Shown here: positions 28,203-34,897 of the stretch, piece by piece
Layout: the number at the start of each line of letters is the position of its first letter
How positions within the stretch are numbered: position 1 is the first letter of the stretch
Assembly (NCBI GenBank): GCA_963720075.1
Contig: CAVREG010000006.1
Span: forward strand, 320,853-384,852
Length of the DNA: 64,000 nucleotides
Origin: PALSA-188 sp963720075
Lineage (GTDB): Bacteria > Acidobacteriota > Terriglobia > Terriglobales > Acidobacteriaceae
Reading direction: 5' to 3'
Made by a program: the position numbers and the translations under genes
Notes under the pieces: model-generated
The model's input: the letters and a program-made list of their open reading frames with translations, nothing else
Told to the model about the DNA's origin: nothing
Database searches by the model: none

Positions 28203-29194
28203 ATACGAAACTCATTGACGCCATCGCGAATGCCGTGCTCTACGAGGGCTACATGCTTTATCCCTATCGCGCTTCGTCGGTGAAGAATCGCCAGCGGTTC
28301 AACTTCGGCGTGCTTTATCCGAAATCTTACAGCGAAGCGCAACTCGGTTCGGATGCATGGAGTATGCAGACGGAGTGCCTTATTCAGGGCGACTCTTCCA
28401 CATCGGTCGAGGTGAAAGTCCGTTTCCTGAAGCTGGTAGCCCGCTCGGTCGTGGACGGCGACGCATTAACGCCTTGGCAAGAGGCTATCGAATGTGAGGT
28501 AACAGTTCCTCGTCACAATCTAGAGGTTCTTACCGCCGCGCCCTTGGACTGGAAATTCGCTTTCCCGGCAGATGAAGAAACCGGGGCTAAACGTAACGCG
28601 AACGACCATCTGGTGGGAGAGATCGTCAGACACCAGGAATCGCTTGAAGGAACAGTTGAAATTAAGGCGACGCGCGTTGCTGACGGACTGTTTAAAATCC
28701 AGGTTCGTGTGAAGAATCTGACCCAGTTAGAGTCGGATGCGGACGGCCAGACCGCGCGCGATGCGGCGTTGATGCGCTCACTTGTTTCTGCCCACGTCTT
28801 GTTGGGCGCGTCAGACGGCCAGTTCGTTTCTCTGCTTGAGCCCCCCGACGATCTGAAAGAAGTTGCCGCAAGCTGCCAAAATCTCGGAGCATGGCCGGTT
28901 TTAGTTGGAGCCGAAGGCGAGCGAAACATGATGCTGGCGTCGCCGATCATTCTGTACGACTACCCTCAGATCGCGCCCGAAAGCCCAGGCGACTTATTCG
29001 ACGGCACGGAGATTGATGAGATCCTCGCGTTGCGCATCATGACGATGACCGACGACGAGAAGCGCGAAATGCGCAACACCGACGAACGCGCCCGCAGGAT
29101 CCTCGAAAGAACTGAAGCGCTGCCGATGGAGCATTTGATGAAGCTCCACGCCACTCTGCGCGAATTGCGTTCGGTGAAAGAGGAGATGTCATGA
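28199..29194 (+). CDS. Uncharacterised 331-residue hydrogenase-locus protein
   Basis: I do not know a family name. The protein opens MNTKLIDAIANAVLYEGYML followed by YPYRASSVKNRQRFNFG, then a long beta-rich body and a helical C-terminus with ALRIMTMTDDEKREMRNTDERARRILER. There is no signal peptide, membrane segment or Cys cluster. It is coupled by 4-base overlaps to the DUF6084 gene before and the maturation protease after, so it probably acts in assembly or electron transfer of this hydrogenase. My memory of similar openings in actinobacterial loci suggests it is a fixed member of the system. Confidence 0.72.
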   Translation: MNTKLIDAIANAVLYEGYMLYPYRASSVKNRQRFNFGVLYPKSYSEAQLGSDAWSMQTECLIQGDSSTSVEVKVRFLKLVARSVVDGDALTPWQEAIECEVTVPRHNLEVLTAAPLDWKFAFPADEETGAKRNANDHLVGEIVRHQESLEGTVEIKATRVADGLFKIQVRVKNLTQLESDADGQTARDAALMRSLVSAHVLLGASDGQFVSLLEPPDDLKEVAASCQNLGAWPVLVGAEGERNMMLASPIILYDYPQIAPESPGDLFDGTEIDEILALRIMTMTDDEKREMRNTDERARRILERTEALPMEHLMKLHATLRELRSVKEEMS

Positions 29195-30057
29195 ACGAAT
29201 GGGAATGGCAGCTCCTCGAAGATAAGAAGCCGGTAGAAGACCTGCGCATCGGCGGGATTGAAGTGAAGCCGGGGAGTCGCGTGCTTTTGCGGCCCCGGGC
29301 GGGCGGCGACATTATGGACATCGCGCTCACCGGCAAAACTGCGGTTGTGGAAGCGATAGAACAGGATTACGAAGGTAAAGTTCACGTTTGCGTCGTCGTG
29401 GATGACGATCCCGGGCGCGATATCGGCCTGATGCGGCAACCGGGACACCGCTTCTTCTTCGACGCAGAAGAAGTCGAACCTCTCGGGGGCGAAGTTGACA
29501 TCGTACTGAGTCAAGCGGGAATGCCGAGAATTCTCGTGGCAGGAATCGGAAATATTTTTCTTGGCGATGACGCTTTCGGAGTCGAGGTAGCGAGGCGACT
29601 CTCGGCTCGTGAGTTGCCGCCGAACGTGCGAGTGACTGACTTCGGCATCCGGGGATACGATCTCGCTTACGCTTTACTCGACGGATACGACACCACCATC
29701 CTAGTGGATGCTTGTCCGCGCGGCGAACCGGCTGGCACCCTATATGTCATCGAACCCGACCTGAACGAATCCAACGGTTCGGAAGAAGATCAAAATCCAG
29801 CCGACGCCCACACAATGAACCCCCTGAATGTGCTGCGTCTCGCAACTTCCATGGGTGGACCGCTGAAGCGGATCCTGCTGGTGGGCTGTGAACCGGACAC
29901 CCTCGGCCCCGAGGAAGGCCAGATGGGGATGAGTGCGCCGATTGAGGCCGTCTTAGACGACGCAGTGAAGTTAGTCGAGTCGTTGATTTCCAAAATCATC
30001 AATGGGGATGACTCAGACCTAAAGTCTGCAAATGATATTCCAAATGATATTCAATGA
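29191..30057 (+). CDS. Hydrogenase maturation endopeptidase with extra N-terminal domain
   Basis: A 288-residue protein. Residues about 110-265 are the HycI/HybD peptidase fold: LVAGIGNIFLGDDAFGVEV (metal-binding Asp), VTDFGIRGYDLAY and LVDACPRGE (second acidic ligand). It should cut the C-terminal tail of HhyL after His577. The first 105 residues (IGGIEVKPGSRVLLRPRAGG, then AVVEAIEQDYEGKVHVCVVVD) form a separate beta-rich domain, probably a fused form of a small protein made separately in other loci. The last 30 residues are polar and repetitive. It overlaps the gene before by 4 bases. Confidence 0.88.
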   Translation: MNEWEWQLLEDKKPVEDLRIGGIEVKPGSRVLLRPRAGGDIMDIALTGKTAVVEAIEQDYEGKVHVCVVVDDDPGRDIGLMRQPGHRFFFDAEEVEPLGGEVDIVLSQAGMPRILVAGIGNIFLGDDAFGVEVARRLSARELPPNVRVTDFGIRGYDLAYALLDGYDTTILVDACPRGEPAGTLYVIEPDLNESNGSEEDQNPADAHTMNPLNVLRLATSMGGPLKRILLVGCEPDTLGPEEGQMGMSAPIEAVLDDAVKLVESLISKIINGDDSDLKSANDIPNDIQ

Positions 30058-30068
30058 GAGGAGATACC

Positions 30069-30281
30069 ATGGCCGTGGATATTTCTGAATATAGGAATGA
30101 AGCAGGAAGTGATAAAGACACATTGTTCATGCTCAGCGGAGCAGCCCTAATCCTATTTGGGACGGGTCTAATACTTTCCAACCCAATGGTCCGACGCTAT
30201 CTCGGAAAACTTGGAGTCGGAAATCTGGTTACCGCGGCCCTGCCTGATCTTGATAAGTATCTGAAGTTGCGGGCCATGTGA
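30069..30281 (+). CDS. DUF6893-like single-span membrane protein
   Basis: A 70-residue protein from ATG 30069, which follows GAGAGGAGAT; the ATG at 30054 is part of the protease stop overlap and has no ribosome site. One membrane span (LFMLSGAALILFGTGLILSN) is followed by basic residues and an amphipathic tail, suggesting an N-out or membrane-anchor peptide. Tiny single-span proteins are a regular part of group 1h loci; it may hold the soluble enzyme or its acceptor at the membrane. This is inference. Confidence 0.65.
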   Translation: MAVDISEYRNEAGSDKDTLFMLSGAALILFGTGLILSNPMVRRYLGKLGVGNLVTAALPDLDKYLKLRAM

Positions 30282-30294
30282 GGGCTTGGACAAA

Positions 30295-30864
30295 ATGGGA
30301 GCAACGACGGAAACCGGCGTGCATTACATTATGGATACGAGAGCCAGTCAGTTCACGGTGCAAGTCCTTGCCGGGGGATTCCTTTCGTCCTTTGGACACA
30401 GCCCGACGATATCCATTAGAGACTTCGACGGCCAAGTCGAAGTGAATCCGGACCATCTCGAGCAGTCTTCCCTTAAAGTCACGATCCAGGCGTCGTCGCT
30501 GGCGGTTAAGGACGACCTATCCGACAAGGATCGCCGCGAAATCGAACGGGCCATGCAGGAGGATATTCTTGAGAGTTCGGGATATCCCGAAATCATTTAT
30601 GAATGCTCGAATATTACCGCCGCCAAAGCGGCCGAAGGGCAGTACTCAGTTTCACTTAATGGCGATTTGACAATGCACGGCGTCACTCGCCCGCAGACCG
30701 TCGCCGCCCGGGTAATGTTACCCGAAGACACATTGCGAGCCTTCGGGGCCTTCTCGCTCAAGCAGACTGATTATGAGCTGAACCTGGCGTCCGTCGCCGG
30801 CGGCGCACTGAAAGTAAAGGACGAATTGAAATTCTCGTTTAACATTCTGGCTCGAAAGTCTTAG
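30295..30864 (+). CDS. YceI-family lipid-binding-fold protein in the hydrogenase island
   Basis: A 189-residue protein from ATG 30295, with GAGGG 9 bases upstream. It has the YceI lipocalin-like barrel pattern: YIMDTRASQFTVQV, FGHSPTISIRDFDG, KVTIQASSLAV, then NGDLTMHGVTRPQTV and a C-terminal KVKDELKFSFNILA. No signal peptide is visible, unlike most YceI proteins, so it may be cytosolic. YceI folds bind isoprenoid chains, including ubiquinone-like molecules, which could make it a quinone carrier for the hydrogenase. That link is inference from position alone. Confidence 0.85.
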   Translation: MGATTETGVHYIMDTRASQFTVQVLAGGFLSSFGHSPTISIRDFDGQVEVNPDHLEQSSLKVTIQASSLAVKDDLSDKDRREIERAMQEDILESSGYPEIIYECSNITAAKAAEGQYSVSLNGDLTMHGVTRPQTVAARVMLPEDTLRAFGAFSLKQTDYELNLASVAGGALKVKDELKFSFNILARKS

Positions 30865-30932
30865 ATCGAGAGAAAGAGTGAATGCATGGGCACCATTACT
30901 GGGAATCAGTCATCAGAGCAAGAGGAACCACC

Positions 30933-31226
30933 ATGTGCTTAGCCATTCCCGGTCAGATTGTCGAGATTTTCTCCGACCAGCCGAATTCCGCACTCATTGA
31001 TGTAGTGGGCGTGCGCCGCAAGGTTGATTTGGGCCTTTTGCAAGATGACCCGCCTAAAGCTGGAGACTGGGTTCTCATTCACGTGGGCTTTGCGATGAGC
31101 AAGATCAGCGAGGAAAATGCCATAGACCAAATGCGCACTCTCAGAATGTTGGGAGAAGCGGAAGCTGCGATGCAAGAGATCGAAGGTTATGGGCTGGAAG
31201 ATGCCGAGAATACGAAAGGCTCGTAG
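30933..31226 (+). CDS. hypC: Hydrogenase maturation chaperone HypC
   Basis: A 97-residue protein. ATG 30933 is preferred over 30882 because the mature protein must begin MCLAIPGQI, with the essential Cys2, and AAGAGGAA lies just upstream. It binds the Fe(CN)2CO precursor together with HypD and hands it to the large subunit. Length is slightly above the usual 75-95, with a polar tail. It stands first in the hyp block. Confidence 0.95.
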   Translation: MCLAIPGQIVEIFSDQPNSALIDVVGVRRKVDLGLLQDDPPKAGDWVLIHVGFAMSKISEENAIDQMRTLRMLGEAEAAMQEIEGYGLEDAENTKGS

Positions 31227-31262
31227 AGCGCTCAGTAAATTCGGGAAGGGATTGTTGGCATT

Positions 31263-32393
31263 ATGAAGTTTGTGGACGAATTTCGTGAGCCTGAGGTCAT
31301 CACCAAGACCGCGCAGGAAATACGCCGGCTCGCCGATCCCGCTCGCCATTACCGCATTATGGAAGTGTGCGGTGGACATACTCACGCCATTTATCGTTTT
31401 GGGCTGAAAGATATTCTTCCCGACAACATAGAACTCATTCACGGCCCGGGCTGTCCAGTCTGCGTGCTTCCCATGGGGAGAATTGACGACGGGCTTTCCA
31501 TCGCTCAGCAGCCCAACGTTATCTTCGCCGCCTTCGGCGACATGATGCGCGTTCCCGGCACTCAGGGAAGCCCGCTCGAACACAAGGCTCGCGGAATGGA
31601 TGTGCGCATCGTCTATTCGCCCTCCGATGCGCTTAAGCTTGCGCAAAAGAATCCGGATAAGCACGTCATGTTTTTCGCCATTGGATTCGAGACGACAGCT
31701 CCTTCAACCGCTCTTACGCTTGTGCGGGCGAAGGCCCTCGGAGTTCACAACTTTTCCGTCTTCTGCAATCACGTAACGATCATTCCGGCGATTCGGGCAA
31801 TATTGGATTCTCCCGACATGCGTATTGACGCCTTCATCGGCCCTGGTCACGTCTCGACCGTGATTGGTTGCCGTCCCTATGAGTGGATCGCTAAGAATGA
31901 GAATAAGCCGGTCGCCGTTTCCGGCTTCGAGCCGCTCGATATTTTGCAATCCATCGTTATGGTGCTTCGCCAACTGAAAAAGCAAGAGGCGAAGATCGAG
32001 AATCAATACAATCGCGTGGTGCCATGGGAAGGAAATTCCGCCGCGCTCAGAGCCATGGCCGACGTTTTCGAATTGCGTCCTTATTTTGAGTGGAGAGGAC
32101 TCGGCTTCATTTCTCAGTCGGCTCTTCGCATCCGCGACAATTACGCAGAGTGGGATTCAGAGCGACGCTTCCATGTTCCCGGAGTACGGGTAACCGATCC
32201 CAAGGCGGCGCAATGTGGAGAAGTACTGAAAGGCGTTCTCAAGCCGCATCAGTGCAAGCTTTTTGGGAAGGAGTGCACGCCCGAACATCCAATTGGCGCA
32301 CTCATGGTTTCATCCGAGGGGTCATGCGCAGCGTACTTCAATTACGAACACCGCAAAACGGCAATGGTGGAGAGAATCGCGTCGGTGGCTTGA
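31263..32393 (+). CDS. hypD: Hydrogenase formation protein HypD
   Basis: A 376-residue scaffold protein on which Fe(CN)2CO is built. MEVCGGHTHAIYR near residue 36, GPGCPVCVLP near residue 62 and GFETTAPSTAL are the conserved motifs. Four C-terminal Cys (AAQCGEVL, KPHQCKLFGKEC, EGSCAAY) bind the 4Fe-4S cluster. Length is normal. Its stop overlaps the proposed hypE start. Confidence 0.96.
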   Translation: MKFVDEFREPEVITKTAQEIRRLADPARHYRIMEVCGGHTHAIYRFGLKDILPDNIELIHGPGCPVCVLPMGRIDDGLSIAQQPNVIFAAFGDMMRVPGTQGSPLEHKARGMDVRIVYSPSDALKLAQKNPDKHVMFFAIGFETTAPSTALTLVRAKALGVHNFSVFCNHVTIIPAIRAILDSPDMRIDAFIGPGHVSTVIGCRPYEWIAKNENKPVAVSGFEPLDILQSIVMVLRQLKKQEAKIENQYNRVVPWEGNSAALRAMADVFELRPYFEWRGLGFISQSALRIRDNYAEWDSERRFHVPGVRVTDPKAAQCGEVLKGVLKPHQCKLFGKECTPEHPIGALMVSSEGSCAAYFNYEHRKTAMVERIASVA

Positions 32394-33454
32394 ACCTCGC
32401 GGTCAACAATTCGGCCGCGGCCGATTCGCCGAAAGTCCGTTTTCGCGAACCGCAGATCGAAATGGCTCACGGTGCCGGGGGCAAGGCCAGCCGCCGGCTT
32501 GTGGAAGGTCTCTTCGCGCCTCTCCTTTTTGCATCCTGTTCGGAACCGTTGGGAGACGCGGCCCACCTGGATTTCAACGGTACCAGTATTGCCATCACAA
32601 CAGATAGCTTCGTAGTCAAACCGTTAAGTTTCCCGGGTGGGTCCATTGGAGAGCTGGCGGTAAACGGAACCGTGAACGACCTCGCCGTATCGGGAGCGAG
32701 GGCCGAAGCCATGGTCGTCACTTATGTGCTCGAAGCCGGGCTGCCTACGCCTGTGCTTGAGGCGGAAGTGCGCGCCATGGGAAACGCGGCGCGCAAAGCC
32801 GGTGTAGTGATTGCCGGTGGTGACACGAAGGTTGTCGAGCATGGCAAAGCCGACTTTATGTATATAACGACGACAGGAATTGGCCGTCCTCTGCATGGAT
32901 TGAAGATTGACCCGCGATCGGTTCGCAGCGGCGACAAGATTCTTCTCTCAGGCCCGATTGGCGATCACGGAATCACCATTCTGTTGGCACGAGGCGAGCT
33001 TGACCTTGAAGCAGATCTTCATTCCGATACGCGGTCAGTGCTTCCATTAATCGAAGCTCTGGTGAACGCCGCAGGTCCGGGCATCCGCTGGATGCGGGAT
33101 CCGACGCGCGGCGGGGCAGCCACTTCTCTTAACGAACTAGCTCGCGACTGTGGACTCGGGATCGTGCTCGCGGAAGAGATGATTCCGGTGCATGATGCGG
33201 TTCGCGGCGCTTGCGAATTGTTAGGACTCGACCCGCTGCACATTGCGAATGAAGGCCAGTTCCTCGCAGTGGTCGCGCCCGAATACGCCGATGCTGCACT
33301 GAACTCCTTAAGTCTCGCTTCCGGAGGCGAGGATGCCCAGATAATCGGAGAAGTGCGCGAACAGCCGTCTGGCGCAGTTCTGGTCACAACGCGCTACGGC
33401 GGCAGCAGGATTGTGGACATGCTGGTCGGCGATCCGCTACCACGAATTTGTTAG
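32390..33454 (+). CDS. hypE: Carbamoyl-dehydratase HypE
   Basis: About 354 residues. It dehydrates the C-terminal thiocarbamate to thiocyanate, the source of the CN ligands. The last residue is the catalytic Cys (DPLPRIC). EMAHGAGGKASRRL near the N-terminus, NGTVNDLAVSGA, and WMRDPTRGG are typical of the PurM/HypE fold. The frame is open upstream through hypD to 32090, so the start must be chosen. TTG 32390, forming TTGA with the hypD stop, is the best fit; ATG 32324 would overlap hypD by 70 bases. Confidence 0.93.
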   Translation: MNLAVNNSAAADSPKVRFREPQIEMAHGAGGKASRRLVEGLFAPLLFASCSEPLGDAAHLDFNGTSIAITTDSFVVKPLSFPGGSIGELAVNGTVNDLAVSGARAEAMVVTYVLEAGLPTPVLEAEVRAMGNAARKAGVVIAGGDTKVVEHGKADFMYITTTGIGRPLHGLKIDPRSVRSGDKILLSGPIGDHGITILLARGELDLEADLHSDTRSVLPLIEALVNAAGPGIRWMRDPTRGGAATSLNELARDCGLGIVLAEEMIPVHDAVRGACELLGLDPLHIANEGQFLAVVAPEYADAALNSLSLASGGEDAQIIGEVREQPSGAVLVTTRYGGSRIVDMLVGDPLPRIC

Positions 33455-33475
33455 ATTGTTTTTGGAAAGAGTCCC

Positions 33476-34672
33476 ATGGCAACCGTAGGTACGCCGACAT
33501 CACAGTTAACTTCCCTTGTGGAAGAGCGCCTGCGCGCGCGAAATCAGATCGTTGAGGAGTTTTTCTCTCGCGAGGCCGTCCGTCTCGCCGAAGCATGCCG
33601 CTCCATGTCCGAGCGTTTTCTCACGGGGGGTCGTCTGCTTGCCTTCGGCCGCGGCCCCTACGCCACCGACGCTCAGCATGTTTCCGTCGAATTTGTCCAT
33701 CCAGTAATCGTCGGAAAGCGAGCGCTTCCAGCGCTGGATATTTCTATCGAATTCCGGGCATGGCTGGAAGCCATTCTTCATCCTGAAGATATCGTGATGG
33801 GATTTGGTCCTCCGGATGGAGACCCGGAGATTCGATCTGCCCTCGAGTTTGCACAAACAAAAAATGCGCTGACCTTTGCTCTTCCCGGCACAAAAGGGTC
33901 CTATGCAATCGAATCCTTCACTCGTGATCCCTTCATTCACCAAGAGATGATTGAGATCCTCTATCACACGCTGTGGGAAAGCGTTCACGTCTTTTTAGAA
34001 CATCGAGAACTTGGCCACGACGTTGGAGCTTCGGGATTTCTCTACCCCTTCCTTGGCCAGGAAAAACAGCAGACCGGCGATTTGGTATCCGAAGTGGCAG
34101 CCTCGATCCTCATGAAAGTGCAAGATGATTCGAGGCTCCGCGCGCAAGTGGCACGGGAACAATCCGAGCAGATCAGCAACGCGGCAGTCGCGATTCACGA
34201 GCGAATCTTGAAAGGCGGCAAGCTGATTATCTTTGGCAATGGCGGATCAGCGACGGACGCTAACGATTGGGCCATTGACTGCGTGCTTCCACCATCCGAC
34301 TATCGACCTATTTCCGCGATCTCGCTCTCTCTCGAACCCGCGAATATCAGTGCGATCGCCAACGATGTTGGCACCGAAGTCATTTTCCTCCGCCAGCTCA
34401 TTGCTCATGGCCGGCCCGAGGACATTGCCATCGGAATTTCCACGAGCGGCGGCTCGCGCAACATCATCATGGCACTCGAAGAAGCGCGCAAACGGAACAT
34501 GCTGACCGTTGCGTTGTTGGGCTATGACGGCGGCGAGATCAAGCGTAGAGGAATCGCCGACTTCCCGATCGTTGTCCAATGCGACTACATTCCGCGCATC
34601 CAGGAAGTACAAGCCTCGATTTACCACATCATTCGCGAGACATTGGAGGTGCTGAACCGTGGCCAAGCTTGA
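33476..34672 (+). CDS. Double SIS-domain protein of the hydrogenase island
   Basis: A 398-residue protein with two sugar-isomerase (SIS) domains. The C-terminal one is GmhA-like: KGGKLIIFGNGGSATDANDWA (phosphosugar loop), IGISTSGGSRNI, and TVALLGYDGG. The N-terminal domain (GGRLLAFGRGPYATDAQHVS) has lost the Ser-rich loop and is probably structural. GmhA-type enzymes isomerise sedoheptulose 7-phosphate; here no heptose genes are near. SIS proteins are recurrent in group 1h loci, so a hydrogenase-linked role is likely, nature unknown. Overlaps the glutaredoxin gene by 14 bases. Confidence 0.85.
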   Translation: MATVGTPTSQLTSLVEERLRARNQIVEEFFSREAVRLAEACRSMSERFLTGGRLLAFGRGPYATDAQHVSVEFVHPVIVGKRALPALDISIEFRAWLEAILHPEDIVMGFGPPDGDPEIRSALEFAQTKNALTFALPGTKGSYAIESFTRDPFIHQEMIEILYHTLWESVHVFLEHRELGHDVGASGFLYPFLGQEKQQTGDLVSEVAASILMKVQDDSRLRAQVAREQSEQISNAAVAIHERILKGGKLIIFGNGGSATDANDWAIDCVLPPSDYRPISAISLSLEPANISAIANDVGTEVIFLRQLIAHGRPEDIAIGISTSGGSRNIIMALEEARKRNMLTVALLGYDGGEIKRRGIADFPIVVQCDYIPRIQEVQASIYHIIRETLEVLNRGQA

Positions 34673-34895
34673 ACTCTACGGCACAGCGCGATGCCCTCAC
34701 ACCCAGGAAATGCGGGAATGGCTGGAATGGAAGCGCTCCGATTTTGTTGAGTACGATGTCGAGGCCGATCATGAGGCACGCCGCCGAATGAGCGGCCTAG
34801 CCCCCGGACAACGAAGCGTTCCCGTGTTAGTCGAGCACGGCAAGGTGATACAAATCGGCTGGCAGGGGCAGAGCTGCATGGTGGACCCGGATTAA
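34659..34895 (+). CDS. Glutaredoxin-like protein of the UXX-star type
   Basis: A 78-residue thioredoxin-fold protein starting with GTG 34659. The active site reads ARCPHTQEMREWLEW, a single catalytic Cys followed by Pro-His-Thr; the family called UXX-star carries Cys or selenocysteine at this position. The end (VPVLVEHGKVIQIGWQGQSC) has a second Cys. VPVLV is the cis-Pro loop. No UGA is needed, so this is the Cys form. It is placed between the SIS gene and hypF, both overlapped or within 3 bases. It may reduce a Cys on a maturation factor. Confidence 0.82.
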   Translation: MAKLELYGTARCPHTQEMREWLEWKRSDFVEYDVEADHEARRRMSGLAPGQRSVPVLVEHGKVIQIGWQGQSCMVDPD

Positions 34896-34897
34896 TA

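Noticed and set aside
32090..32389. N-terminal 100 residues of the long hypE frame
   Set aside because: They overlap hypD completely and do not resemble any HypE; the start is placed at TTG 32390.
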